Notes: generated by a model not told the origin, from the letters alone. A stretch of DNA of 64,000 nucleotides from Microbacterium testaceum (GCF_006539145.1 NZ_BJML01000005.1:1-64000); one strand, 5' to 3'. Counted from the stretch's first letter, positions 25,044-33,607 are shown. A program made the numbers and translations.

Positions 25044-26021
25044 TCACCCGAGGACGACCCGCTCCATCCGCTGAAAGCTCTGCTCCATCCCGTCCACCAT
25101 GCCCGTGGCCAGCACGGCGTCGCGGGTCTCGGCATCCGGATACTCGATCAGCAGGGTCACCAGGGTCGCGCCGTCCTCTTCGTACAGCGACAAGTCATTG
25201 ATCGTCGCGGGGTAATCGGTGCCGGTCATGTGCTCCGTCTGCACCATGCGGCGGGGCTCGTCGAGGAGCAGGATCTCGCCGTCGAAGCCGAAGGGCTCTC
25301 CCTCGGCGCCGGGCTCGGGCTCCCACGCGATCCGGTACGTGCCGCCCTCTCGCCGGTCGACCTCGCGGTGCGTCATGCGCCAGCCGTCGGGGCCGAGCAT
25401 CCACTGTCGCATCAGGTCGGGGTCGACGTGCGCGCGCCAGACGAGCTCACGCGGCCCGTCGATCAGACGCGTGATGCGCACGTGCCGGTCGTCGAGGATC
25501 TCGAGCTGTGTGCCCTTGCCCTGAGCGAATGCGCGCAGATCCTGCACCACGGCGTCGAGCTGGTTCATCGCGAGCGTCGAGCCCTCGACCGCGCCCATCG
25601 CAGTGAGCTGCTCGAGCGCCTCTTCGGAGTCGAAGTACGTGACGTTCGTCAGCCGCGACCCGGTCGCGGTCTCGTCGAACGAGAAGGTCATGCGCATGGC
25701 GGGCATGCCGTCGATGGGGTCGCCGTTCTCGTCGACGAAGGAGTCGATCACCTCGAAGCCCCGCGGCGCATCGATGGCGAGGAACTCCCAGCTCCCTCGC
25801 GCGACCTCGCCGGTGGCGCTGGCCATGGCGTAGCGCGCCCGGCCACCCACCGCGCAGTCGAACGATGCGAAGGTCGCGGGCCACCCGGGAGGACCCCAGA
25901 ACCGCTCGAGCTGACGCGGATCGGTGAACACCGCCCAGAGCCTCTCGACGCCGACCGCGAAGTCGGCGATCAGGGTCATGGTGAGCGCTGCAGCGTCGCT
26001 CTCGACAGATGTGACGGGCAT
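25044..26021 (-). CDS. Two-domain SRPBCC (AHSA1-like) protein
   Basis: 325 aa made of two START-like AHSA1 domains in tandem: domain 1 about 10-155 ('VGVERLWAVFTDPRQLERFWGPPGWP') and domain 2 about 170-320 ('IDGPRELVWRAHVDPDLMRQWM'). Each has the conserved Trp-rich N-terminal helix and the closing 'TLLIEYP' strand. Such proteins bind hydrophobic ligands in a cavity or act like Hsp90 activators. It is 18 bp downstream of an ArsR-type regulator, the usual partner of AHSA1 proteins. A GAAGGAG ribosome site supports the ATG at 26021. Confidence 0.88.
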   Translation of the reverse strand: MPVTSVESDAAALTMTLIADFAVGVERLWAVFTDPRQLERFWGPPGWPATFASFDCAVGGRARYAMASATGEVARGSWEFLAIDAPRGFEVIDSFVDENGDPIDGMPAMRMTFSFDETATGSRLTNVTYFDSEEALEQLTAMGAVEGSTLAMNQLDAVVQDLRAFAQGKGTQLEILDDRHVRITRLIDGPRELVWRAHVDPDLMRQWMLGPDGWRMTHREVDRREGGTYRIAWEPEPGAEGEPFGFDGEILLLDEPRRMVQTEHMTGTDYPATINDLSLYEEDGATLVTLLIEYPDAETRDAVLATGMVDGMEQSFQRMERVVLG

Positions 26022-26039
26022 GACGACTCCTTCGTCGGT

Positions 26040-26414
26040 TCAGATCTCGGTGGGTTCGGAGGGCGGAACGGATGCCGGCACCCCGGCGTCTTCGAGCAGG
26101 ATCGCTTCGAGTCGGTCGACGCGGCCGCGCCAGAGGTCTTCGTACGAGCGCAGCAGTTCCTGCACCCGGGCGAGCGCGGTGGGGTCGGCGGACACGAGTC
26201 GCACCCTCCCCTCCGCACGCTTGGTGATGAGTCGCGCCTCGGCGAGCACGGCGACGTGCTTCGACACGGCGGCGAACGACATCGCGTACGCTGCGGCGAG
26301 CTGCGTCACCGACTGTTCGGAGACGAGGGTGCGCCGCACGATGTCGCGGCGCGTCGCATCGGCCAGGGCGTGGAAGACGCGGTCGATGTCGGCGGCGCTC
26401 TTATGTTCAACCAT
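26040..26414 (-). CDS. ArsR-family winged-helix regulator
   Basis: 124 aa from the ATG at 26414. The helix-turn-helix is 'AAYAMSFAAVSKHVAVLAEA' after 'VFHALADATRRDIVRRTL'; there are no metal-binding cysteines, so it belongs to the non-metal ArsR group that accompanies AHSA1 proteins. A TAACGT box lies 8 nt upstream of the ATG (leaderless). The start codon region caaccatttgattg is an imperfect palindrome that may be its own operator. It probably represses itself and the SRPBCC gene. Confidence 0.9.
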   Translation of the reverse strand: MVEHKSAADIDRVFHALADATRRDIVRRTLVSEQSVTQLAAAYAMSFAAVSKHVAVLAEARLITKRAEGRVRLVSADPTALARVQELLRSYEDLWRGRVDRLEAILLEDAGVPASVPPSEPTEI

Positions 26415-26458
26415 TTGATTGCACGTTAGCGCCGCGGAGCCACTCGTACAGGAGGCGC

Positions 26459-26731
26459 TCAGCCCCGCAACGCCTGCAGCAACGCCCCCACGGGGTGATC
26501 GCTCTCGATCGGGTGGCGCAGCGGGAGGTCTTCGACGCACTCGTACCGATTGCGTCGACCCTCCTTCTCGCGCTTCAGATACCCGGCGTCGACGAGGTCG
26601 GCCAGGATGCCGTGCGCGGTGCGCTCCGTGATGCCGACGGCATCCGCGATCTCACGCACGCGGGCACCGGGGTCGCGGGCGACGTAGATGAACACATGGG
26701 CGTGGTTGGTCAGAAACGTCCATGTCGTCAT
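26459..26731 (-). CDS. Winged-helix regulator divergent from the dab operon
   Basis: 90 aa. The HTH 'ARVREIADAVGITERTAHGI' and wing 'KREKEGRRNRYECVEDLPLR' follow the start 'MTTWTFLTNHAHVFIYVARD', a layout seen in MarR/IclR-like actinobacterial regulators. The ATG at 26731 is 6 nt after a TATGCT box (leaderless). It is transcribed away from dabB with 98 bp between the start codons, so it is the prime candidate regulator of the inorganic carbon operon. The signal could be CO2 or bicarbonate limitation; this is inference. Confidence 0.82.
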   Translation of the reverse strand: MTTWTFLTNHAHVFIYVARDPGARVREIADAVGITERTAHGILADLVDAGYLKREKEGRRNRYECVEDLPLRHPIESDHPVGALLQALRG

Positions 26732-26737
26732 CGCCAC

Positions 26738-26829
26738 AGCATACTGACCCGCGGTACCGGAATCAAAGCACCGGTTAATCATTACCTGTTTTTTGACACC
26801 GGTAATTTTTTACATGTAACGTGCTGCGC
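26738..26829. promoter_or_regulatory. Divergent promoter and candidate operators for dab operon and its regulator
   Basis: Rightward: TTGACA at 26793-26798 and TAACGT at 26817-26822 (18-bp spacer), 7 nt before the dabB ATG. Leftward: TATGCT (reverse of 26738-26743), 6 nt before the regulator ATG. Direct repeats caccggttaat (26769-26779) and caccggtaat (26797-26806) are 28 bp apart, and the second overlaps the -35/spacer, where a bound regulator would block polymerase. An inverted attacc at 26781 adds dyad symmetry. Confidence 0.65.
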
Positions 26830-28305
26830 ATGTCGCTTCTCGCCCCGCTCACGATCGCCGCGCTGCTCGCCGCGGTCGTCGCCGCCCTCCTCCCGGAAGT
26901 CGCGCGTCGGCACACCCCGGGCTCACTCGCCGCCTGGCCCGCAGCCGTCGCCGCGATCGTCGCCACCGTGAGCCTCGCGTCGGCCCTCGCCACGGACGAC
27001 GACATCGCCGGTTCCGCCCTCGCGCTGCTGGTCGTCGCCCTCACCGTGATCGTGCAGGCCTACGCCAGCCGCAACCTGCGCGGCGACCCCCGTTCGCGCA
27101 GCTTCTTCGCCCTGTCGTCTCTCGCGGCCGTCGGGTCGACCACCGCCATCGCCGCGAACGACGTCGTGCTGCTCGCGGCCGGGTGGACCCTCGGCACGGT
27201 CAGCATGATCGCCCTCATCTCGACCGGCGGTGCCGGGCCGCAAACCCGGATCGCGGTGTCGCGAAGCACGGTCGCCCTGCTGCTCGGAGACGCGGCCCTC
27301 TGGGCAGCGGTCATCGTGGCGGTGGCGTCCACCGGCTCGGTCTCGCTCGCCGCGCTCGGGAGCCTCGACGTCACCTCGGCGGCAGTGGTGAGTGTGCTCG
27401 TGGCGGTCGCGGCCGTGGCCCGCGCGGGCTCCTTCCCCCTGCACGGCTGGCTTCCCGCGACCGCGGCGACGACAACCCCGGTCTCGGCGCTCCTGCACGC
27501 GGGCTTCGTGAACGCGGGCGCGCTGCTCCTGCTGCGCTATGCCGCTGTGCCCTCCGCCGTGGGGCCCTGGGTGGTGGCCGTCGCCGGCGCGATCACGATG
27601 ATCGTGGCGACCCTCGCCATGCTCACGCGCCCCGACGTGAAGGGCCGCCTCGTGCAGTCCACCGCCGCGCAGATGGGGTTCCTGCTCTTGGCCTGCGGGC
27701 TCGGGGCCTTCGGAGTGGCCCTGGTCCACGCGATCGGTCACGCGCTCTACAAGGCGAGCCTGTTCCTCGGCGCCGGCTCCGCGGTCGAGCACGCGCTGAA
27801 GGGCCGAGCGATCGCGGTCCCGGTGCCGTCCCGCGGCGGCGCCATCGTCGGCGGCGCAGTCGTGCTCCTGACCGGGGCGGCGGCGCTGGCGGCATCCGGT
27901 GCGATCACTCACAGCGCGGCAGTGCTCCTCCTCTTCGCCTGGGCCACCGCGGTGATCGCCGGGGCTCGGATCGGTGCGAGCTCGGCGCCGGCCGCCACCC
28001 GTGCGGCTCTCGTCGGTGCTCTCGCCGCGCTGACCGCCGCCTACCTGGCGGTGGTCTTCCCCGCCGCCGAAGCGCTCACCCCCGTCATCGCCGCCGCACC
28101 CGCACCCGCAGTACTCGCCATCGCGGTCTTCGCGATCGCCGCCGCCTCGGGCCTCGTCGCGCGAAGCTCCGGTCCGCTGGCTGACCGCCTCTTCGCCTTC
28201 GCCTTCGCGTGGGGCCGACCACCCCTGCCCCCGGCCGCACCCCGCATCGACACGCCCTGGACCCCGGCGCCCGCCGACGGCCCCCTCGAGTACCGGAGAT
28301 TCTGA
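26830..28305 (+). CDS. dabB: DabB: proton-conducting membrane subunit of an inorganic carbon accumulation complex
   Basis: 491 aa, about 13-14 helices, in the NuoL/MrpA proton-pumping family. Hallmarks are 'RAGSFPLHGWLPATAATTTP' with 'VSALLHAGFVNAGALLL' (the lysine/histidine helix region), then 'VQSTAAQMGFLLLACGLG' and 'HAIGHALYKASLFLGAGSAV'. It is shorter than NuoL and lacks the long lateral helix. In Dab complexes DabB is thought to couple cation flow to CO2 hydration by DabA. Start: the ATG at 26830, leaderless after TAACGT; a GTG at 26821 is in frame but overlaps the promoter. The stop overlaps dabA (TGATG). Confidence 0.9.
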   Translation: MSLLAPLTIAALLAAVVAALLPEVARRHTPGSLAAWPAAVAAIVATVSLASALATDDDIAGSALALLVVALTVIVQAYASRNLRGDPRSRSFFALSSLAAVGSTTAIAANDVVLLAAGWTLGTVSMIALISTGGAGPQTRIAVSRSTVALLLGDAALWAAVIVAVASTGSVSLAALGSLDVTSAAVVSVLVAVAAVARAGSFPLHGWLPATAATTTPVSALLHAGFVNAGALLLLRYAAVPSAVGPWVVAVAGAITMIVATLAMLTRPDVKGRLVQSTAAQMGFLLLACGLGAFGVALVHAIGHALYKASLFLGAGSAVEHALKGRAIAVPVPSRGGAIVGGAVVLLTGAAALAASGAITHSAAVLLLFAWATAVIAGARIGASSAPAATRAALVGALAALTAAYLAVVFPAAEALTPVIAAAPAPAVLAIAVFAIAAASGLVARSSGPLADRLFAFAFAWGRPPLPPAAPRIDTPWTPAPADGPLEYRRF

Positions 28306-30851
28306 TGACCGCCCTCGCCTCCCTTCCCTCGCCCGCCGTCATCCGGGGCTGGATCGCCGCCGCCGGGCGCAGTATCTCTGCGCACTTCCCCCTCGAGACC
28401 TTCATCGCCCGCAACCCCGTCGCCGGCTACGAGAACCTCGATTGGGAAGAGGCGATCGGGCGGATCGCGCGAGACCACGGCATCCTGCTGTCCCTTTCGG
28501 AGCAACGGTTCCGTGACCTGCACGCGCGGGGGCGAATCTCGTCCTCCGACCTGCACGCGGCTCTGCGGTTCACCGTGCCCGAGGCGGGCTCCTCCCGCAT
28601 CCTTCGCATCGGCGGCCTCGCCACCACGGTCGGCGAGGTGCTCGGGCATGACCTGCTCGTCGCTCCCCCGATGACAGCTGCCTCCCCGCAGCCGACACCG
28701 GCCGCACGGCTTTCGCCGCGGGTCCACGCGCGGGTCGACGACCTCACCGCGCGATGGGCCGCCGCCTCGCTGGGCTCGGCACCCTGGTCGCGGGCGAACG
28801 GCGAGAACATGTGGACGGCGTGGCGGCGCCTGGCCGCACTCGACCCGACCCTGTCGCGGCGGGTGCGCAGCGGCATCCGGAACTCTCCCGACGACCCGGC
28901 CGCGGCTGTCGGCGAAGCGCTCGCCCGGTGGCAGCTCGACGAGACCGCCGCGGAGTCCTTCCTGTCTGCGCACGTGCTCGCACTGCCGGGGTGGGCGGCG
29001 CTCGTCCGGCACGCCGGCACGACGGGTGTCGACCTCACCTCGCTCGTCGCGATCCGCGCGACGCTCGAGCGGTTGCTCCTGCCCGCCGACACCGCCCTTC
29101 CCGCGCGGGCTGCGAACGAAGAAGTTCCGACCGACGACACCGCCCGCATCGGCGCCGTCGCTCTCGCCCTCGGCGTCGACGCCACCGACGGCGAGGCGCG
29201 CGGTGCTCTACGGCCCGTCCTTTCGCTCATCGACCCCCCGGCGCGGCTCGCCGTCTGGCAGGAGGCCTTGGAGAGGGGCGTCGCGCGCGAGCTCGCCCCG
29301 GCGACCGCCCCGGTGCTCCGCCCGAGCGCACCGGTCCAGCGGCCGCTCGCGCAGGCGGTTTTCTGCATCGACACGCGGTCGGAGAGCTTCCGGCGGCACC
29401 TCGAGGCCGCGGGCGGGGTCGAGACCCTCGGCTTCGCGGGCTTCTTCGCCGCTCCCATCTCGTTCCGGCCCGCCGACGGGTCCGCCGAGGTCGCGTCGTG
29501 CCCGGTGCTGCTCACGCCTCGCGTCGCGATCACCGAGTCGTCCGTGCAGCGCGACGCGATCGCACGCTGGAAGCGGCAACGCGCGGCCGGCGTGGAACGG
29601 GATGCCACGATCGACGCCCTGAAAGAATCCGCCGTCGCGCCTTATGCGTTCGCAGAGACTGCCGGGTGGGTCCTGGGCGCCGCGAGCGCGGCCCGGACGC
29701 TCGCTCCGGAGGGCTGGCGCGCACTGGTGTCGCGGATGCGCCCCGCGAAGCCCTCGACGCACGTCGACGCGAACGTCGTCTTCACACTCGAAGAGCGCGT
29801 GCTCTACGCCGAGACGGCGCTGCGGATGATGGGACTCGTCGACCACTTCGCGCCCATCGTGCTACTGACCGGACACGGTGCCTCCGTGACCAACAACCCC
29901 TTCGCCTCGTCGCTGCAGTGCGGGGCGTGCGGCGGGCACGAGGGCGAACCGAACGCGCGGGCGGCGGCCATGATCTTCAACGACCCCGAGACGCGCGACG
30001 CCCTCGCCGCCCGCGGCATCTCGATCCCCGCCGACACGCTCTTCGTCGCGGCGCAGATGGACACCGTCACCGACGAAGTCACCCTGCTCGAGCCCTGGGC
30101 CATCCCGGCCACGCACGAGACCGCCGTGCTCGAGCTGACCCGGCGGCTCGAGTCCGCCCGCGCCGGGAACACGGCCGAACGCGGCCCGAGTCTGCCCGGA
30201 GCGGGCGGCCGCCACGGCGCGATCCGCGACACCGCGCGCCGGTCGGCGGACTGGGCGGAGGCGTACGCCGAGTGGGGCCTGGTCGGTAACGCCTCGTTCA
30301 TCGTGGGTCCGCGCTCGATCACAGCAGACACCGACCTCGGTCGCCGCGCCTTCCTGCACAGCTACGACGCCGCCGCCGACCCCGACGGCTCGGGTCTCGA
30401 AACCATCCTGACCGCGCCGATGATCGTGGCGCAGTGGATCAACGCCCAGTACGCGGCCTCGACCGTCGCCCCCGACCGCTTCGGCGCCGGGCCGAAGCCC
30501 CTGCACAACGTCGTCGGCACGGTTGGCGTGCTCGCGGGCTACGGCGGCGACCTGCGCCTCGGCCTGCCCTGGCAATCGGTGGGCGTCGGCCGGGCGGCCC
30601 GGCACGAGCCGATCCGGCTCCAGGTGTTCGTCGAAGCCCCGCTCGCGCGGGTCAACGACATCATCGACGCCTCCGAGGCCGTCCGCACCCTGGTGACCAA
30701 CCGCTGGATCACCCTCCGCGTCCGCGAGCACGACAGCGCCCGCTGGATGCGGTGGGGCCGCTACGGCTGGCAGGCCGACGACCTCGACATTCCCACCCCA
30801 TCGGGCGTCCCCGCCGCCCCCGCAGAGACCACCACGAAGGAGATCCACTGA
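28305..30851 (+). CDS. dabA: DabA: carbonic-anhydrase-like subunit (DUF2309/UPF0753)
   Basis: 848 aa, soluble. The zinc and catalytic residues are present: C354 and D356 in FCIDTRSE, H524 in LLTGHGAS and C539 in SLQCGACGG. As I recall, Halothiobacillus DabA uses C351, D353, H524 and C539, which is nearly identical numbering. The N-terminal 'AHFPLETFIARNPVAGYENL' block and the C-terminal 'PMIVAQWINAQYA' region are typical of DUF2309. DabA is proposed to hydrate CO2 vectorially to bicarbonate with energy supplied through DabB. It starts on the dabB stop and its own stop overlaps the PII-like gene. Confidence 0.93.
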   Translation: MTALASLPSPAVIRGWIAAAGRSISAHFPLETFIARNPVAGYENLDWEEAIGRIARDHGILLSLSEQRFRDLHARGRISSSDLHAALRFTVPEAGSSRILRIGGLATTVGEVLGHDLLVAPPMTAASPQPTPAARLSPRVHARVDDLTARWAAASLGSAPWSRANGENMWTAWRRLAALDPTLSRRVRSGIRNSPDDPAAAVGEALARWQLDETAAESFLSAHVLALPGWAALVRHAGTTGVDLTSLVAIRATLERLLLPADTALPARAANEEVPTDDTARIGAVALALGVDATDGEARGALRPVLSLIDPPARLAVWQEALERGVARELAPATAPVLRPSAPVQRPLAQAVFCIDTRSESFRRHLEAAGGVETLGFAGFFAAPISFRPADGSAEVASCPVLLTPRVAITESSVQRDAIARWKRQRAAGVERDATIDALKESAVAPYAFAETAGWVLGAASAARTLAPEGWRALVSRMRPAKPSTHVDANVVFTLEERVLYAETALRMMGLVDHFAPIVLLTGHGASVTNNPFASSLQCGACGGHEGEPNARAAAMIFNDPETRDALAARGISIPADTLFVAAQMDTVTDEVTLLEPWAIPATHETAVLELTRRLESARAGNTAERGPSLPGAGGRHGAIRDTARRSADWAEAYAEWGLVGNASFIVGPRSITADTDLGRRAFLHSYDAAADPDGSGLETILTAPMIVAQWINAQYAASTVAPDRFGAGPKPLHNVVGTVGVLAGYGGDLRLGLPWQSVGVGRAARHEPIRLQVFVEAPLARVNDIIDASEAVRTLVTNRWITLRVREHDSARWMRWGRYGWQADDLDIPTPSGVPAAPAETTTKEIH

Positions 30852-31174
30852 TGAGCCTGTCCGAACTGACCCCGATGACCAAGATCGAGGTGGTCGTCGC
30901 GAGCGACGACGTCGCCGAGGTGTCCGCCCTCATGCAATCGTTGGGCGCCCGCGGCTACACCGCGATCACCGGCGTGGCCGGCGTGGGCCACCACGGCCCC
31001 CGCGGCGGCCGTCTGCTCTTCAACGACCACGACACCCTGACGCTGCTCGTCACCGTCGTGGCTCCCGAGAAGGCGGACGCGATCATCGCCGGCATCCGTC
31101 CCGTCCTGGATCACGCGTCGGGCGTGATGTTCGTCTCGCCGACCTCGGTCAGCCGCCCGGACTACTTCGCCTGA
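30851..31174 (+). CDS. PII-like signalling protein of the dab operon
   Basis: 107 aa. The ferredoxin-like PII fold is recognisable: beta1 'MTKIEVVVASDDVAEVSALM', a flexible T-loop region 'VAGVGHHGPRGGRLLFNDHD', and 'LLVTVVAPEKADAIIAGIRP' for beta3-alpha2. It lacks the uridylylated tyrosine loop of GlnB, so it belongs to the divergent PII-like group that includes carboxysome CPII and SbtB-type proteins, which bind nucleotides or bicarbonate. It probably tunes DabAB activity according to cell energy or carbon. The start overlaps the dabA stop and the end overlaps the next gene. Confidence 0.85.
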   Translation: MSLSELTPMTKIEVVVASDDVAEVSALMQSLGARGYTAITGVAGVGHHGPRGGRLLFNDHDTLTLLVTVVAPEKADAIIAGIRPVLDHASGVMFVSPTSVSRPDYFA

Positions 31175-32007
31175 TGCGCGCAGCGACGAGCCCCCCAGCG
31201 TCGGCGTACGCCGGCGAGACGATTGCCGTGGGCACCCGGCATGGCAAGGCGGACGCATTCGCCCCGGCCTTCTCCCGGTGGCTCGTCGCGGGCGTCATGC
31301 CGACGACACAGCTCGATACAGACTCCCTCGGCACGTTCACCCGAGACGTGCCGAGGGCGGGCACTCCCGAGCAAGCGGCCACGGCCAAGGCCCGCGGAGC
31401 GGCCCTCGAGCTCGGCACCTCGACGGGGCTGGCGACCGAGGCATCGTACGCCCCCGCGCTCGGGGGCTTCGGCCCCATGGTGCACGAGGAGCTCGCCGTC
31501 TTCGTCGACCTCGAACGCGGCATCCGCGTGCGCCACGGCATCCGCCAGTACACGCACGTCGCACCCGCGCGGACCGTCCGCACCGAGAGCGAAGCACGGC
31601 GCTACCTCGCCCGCGCGGGCTTCCCGCACCAGGCCGTCGTCGCGCGCACCGACACCGGGATGCAGAAGGGGATCCAGGATGCCGCGATCATCGACGCCCT
31701 GCTCCTCCGCGGCCCCGTCGAGCTCGAGCCCGACCTGCGCGCCCATATGAACCCGACCCGGCGGAGGGTGCTGCGCCGGCTCTCGTGGCTGCTCGCGGCC
31801 CGGATGAGGCAGCTGTGTCCGGGGTGCGGGTGCCCGGGCTTCGGCCCGGTGGGCGTCGTGCGCGGACTCCGCTGTGGCGCGTGCGGCAACGCCACCTCGC
31901 AGGTGCGCATCGACGTCGACGGCTGCCCCGCGTGCGACGAGCAGCGCGAGCGCCGGCGACCCCAGCGTGAGGCCGACCCGGCCACGTGCGATAGGTGCAA
32001 TCCGTGA
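31174..32007 (+). CDS. DUF6671-like protein with C-terminal zinc ribbons, last gene of the dab operon
   Basis: 277 aa. The N-terminal part ('VGTRHGKADAFAPAFSRWL', 'QLDTDSLGTFTRDVPRAGTP', 'MVHEELAVFVDLERGIRV') matches what I recall of the DUF6671 family from cyanobacteria and other carbon-concentrating bacteria. The C-terminus has repeated cysteine pairs (CPGCGCPGFG, CGACGN, CPAC, CDRCNP), likely two zinc ribbons. Residues between are Arg-rich. Four TGATG-type overlaps bind the operon, so this protein should act in the same process, perhaps as a nucleotide- or protein-binding accessory; its activity is unknown. The family assignment is from memory. Confidence 0.75.
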   Translation: MRAATSPPASAYAGETIAVGTRHGKADAFAPAFSRWLVAGVMPTTQLDTDSLGTFTRDVPRAGTPEQAATAKARGAALELGTSTGLATEASYAPALGGFGPMVHEELAVFVDLERGIRVRHGIRQYTHVAPARTVRTESEARRYLARAGFPHQAVVARTDTGMQKGIQDAAIIDALLLRGPVELEPDLRAHMNPTRRRVLRRLSWLLAARMRQLCPGCGCPGFGPVGVVRGLRCGACGNATSQVRIDVDGCPACDEQRERRRPQREADPATCDRCNP

Positions 32008-32419
32008 GGGGGGCTTTGGAGCCGGTGCGGGAGGTGCGGCGCGCGGTTGACTCACCATTTCACCCGACGGTGAGTTGTCGATTTTCGGTCTGCACGGGCC
32101 GGATGCACCGAAGGGCGCCTGGCCCGCGATCACCGCCGGCCATTACGCGGCGACGCGCACGAATGGGCAGAGCGTTTTGAGCCGCCATCCTCGCCGAACA
32201 ATCAGGGGCTATCGAGCCGCCGCACCGTTCTCCGGGGCGAGCAAGACTCCGCGAGATCTGACCAGCCCACGACACCAAGCACTTGTTCGAGGTCGCCGGC
32301 CGCCGGCCGGACCCTCTCCCCCGAAACGCAGAAATGTTCGTTTTGCGAAAAGAACTCGTCGAACGCTACGTTCGCAGTGCCGGGGGGACCGGTGAGGCTC
32401 GAACGTTCCGGGGGGAACT
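32008..32419. other. Non-coding stretch after the dab operon
   Basis: I find no convincing gene. A weak hairpin (actcacc at 32050-32056 with ggtgagt at 32069-32075, then gtcgatttt) may terminate the dab transcript. Open frames here have poor codon use. An AT-richer patch near 32330-32385 (aaatgttcgttttgcgaaaa) probably contains the promoter of the next gene. Composition changes here from the operon on the left. Confidence 0.5.
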
Positions 32420-32688
32420 TTGATCAGCAAACACTGGACCTGCCGTGCGGCAACTGCGACCATCACGATGATGCTTGCCTTGCTACCGACTGCCGCGAAC
32501 GCCGATGACGGAGACCCGCCCCCGACATTGGACACGCTTCAGTCGGTCACAAGCACCGCGGCCGAAACCGGCATTGCCGCGCAAGAGAATTTGGCGGACC
32601 TTCATGGGATCTCGAGGGCTATAGGGCGAACAGACTGAACTGGCGTATCGACGGCGGCGCCTTCCCCTACAAGTGCAACTGGCCGTGA
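32420..32688 (+). pseudogene. Small secreted protein, probably frameshifted
   Basis: It starts at a TTG with a strong GGGGGGA ribosome site and a good signal peptide (MISKHWTCRAATATITMMLA, ending ANA). The reading frame runs to a TGA at 32636-32638 (72 aa). The tail in that frame looks unnatural, while another frame across 32590-32688 reads FGGPSWDLEGYRANRLNWR then a Cys-containing end, and its TGA at 32686 overlaps the next start (GTGA). I infer a single-base indel near 32580-32595, or a sequencing error. The intact protein would be about 88 aa. No family is recognised. Confidence 0.55.
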
Positions 32689-33101
32689 ATCGAGTCAGGT
32701 CACAGCGCGCCGCGCTGATTGCTACGGGTGTGACTGCTGGCGTAGCGATCACCGCGATGCTGGCCGTTCTCCTCGTCATGATGACAACCCGGGACACACG
32801 ACAAGACATTGACCTCGGCGACTTCGCTCACTCCAGCTCGCAATTTCGCGCGCTGAACGGCTACGAGGAGGCGACCGAGAAGCTCTGCAGTGACGTTGCT
32901 GGGTGCGTTCAGGGCTACAGCGCGACGTATGCGTCGTACCGGAAGTTCAGCAGCATTGACGATGCGGTAGCGTTCGCCGCCACGTCGTCTAGCTCCTACC
33001 GGTCGAACTGGATCGTGATCGAGTACGTCGGGCATTCCCTCAGCGAAGGCGACAGAGCCGATGTGCAGGAATACTTCGACAGCACCGCTACGTCCGAGTA
33101 A
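32685..33101 (+). CDS. Hypothetical single-pass membrane protein
   Basis: 138 aa from the GTG at 32685, chosen because it overlaps the end of the preceding frame (GTGA). One helix (about residues 10-32, 'ALIATGVTAGVAITAMLAVL') is followed by an exported domain with a possible disulfide ('EKLCSDVAGCVQG') and an aromatic/Ser-rich end. No motif is recognised. Codon use is less GC-biased than in the flanking core genes, which fits an accessory gene. It probably forms a pair with the small secreted protein upstream. Confidence 0.65.
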   Translation: MNRVRSQRAALIATGVTAGVAITAMLAVLLVMMTTRDTRQDIDLGDFAHSSSQFRALNGYEEATEKLCSDVAGCVQGYSATYASYRKFSSIDDAVAFAATSSSSYRSNWIVIEYVGHSLSEGDRADVQEYFDSTATSE

Positions 33102-33327
33102 GGCGCTTCCAACTTTCGTAGTGGGCAGCATGCCCGGAACTAGCCGACGGGCCGGGCGGAACGGCATCACGGCTCGCCTATACCGCTCCGCGACTCGCCG
33201 CACAATGTCCCCCATTCGGGGGACCTGGCCCCGGTTATGCTGGCCCCGTATCGAGCCGCGTTCAACGAAGGCGCCGCGTCGATGTGTGACACCTCCTCAT
33301 CTGCGAGCGACCCGAAGGCGAGGCACC

Positions 33328-33540
33328 GTGCGAACCGATCTGAATCAGAGGCCGTTCGGGCAGCCGGTCTGGACGAGTGCCGTGGCGGTGTTCCTTCTGT
33401 GGGCGTCCGTGTTCGTCCTTGGCCTGTCGGGTCTTGCGATGCTCACCGTTCACGGCGATACCGGCGCCCTGCTCCTCATCGCCGCGCTCATCGCGGCGGC
33501 TCCGGCTGCCGCTCTGAGTCAGCAGCGCAGTTCGATCTGA
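33328..33540 (+). CDS. Small two-helix membrane protein
   Basis: 70 aa from the GTG at 33328, with a GAGG element about 5 nt upstream. Two hydrophobic helices (about 15-35 and 42-62) are joined by a short polar turn (TVHGDTG). It ends in a short basic tail (SQQRSSI). No family is recognised. The 226 bp before it contain no gene; a TATGCT box near 33235 could be a promoter. It is the last gene of the accessory patch and is followed by a terminator. Confidence 0.6.
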   Translation: MRTDLNQRPFGQPVWTSAVAVFLLWASVFVLGLSGLAMLTVHGDTGALLLIAALIAAAPAAALSQQRSSI

Positions 33541-33572
33541 GCAACGCAACGGCCCCTGCGAGACGACCGCGA

Positions 33573-33607
33573 GAGGCCGGCCGCACCATCACGCGGCCGG
33601 TCGCCTC
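33573..33607. terminator. Bidirectional terminator hairpin
   Basis: Arms gaggc-cggccgc (33573-33584) and gcggccg...gcctc (33593-33607) pair around an 8-nt loop. It lies between a rightward gene ending at 33540 and a leftward gene ending at 33606. Confidence 0.6.

Noticed and set aside
32075..32395. 106-aa open frame after the dab operon
   Set aside because: No ribosome site or promoter, low-quality sequence rich in Arg and Pro; treated as non-coding.
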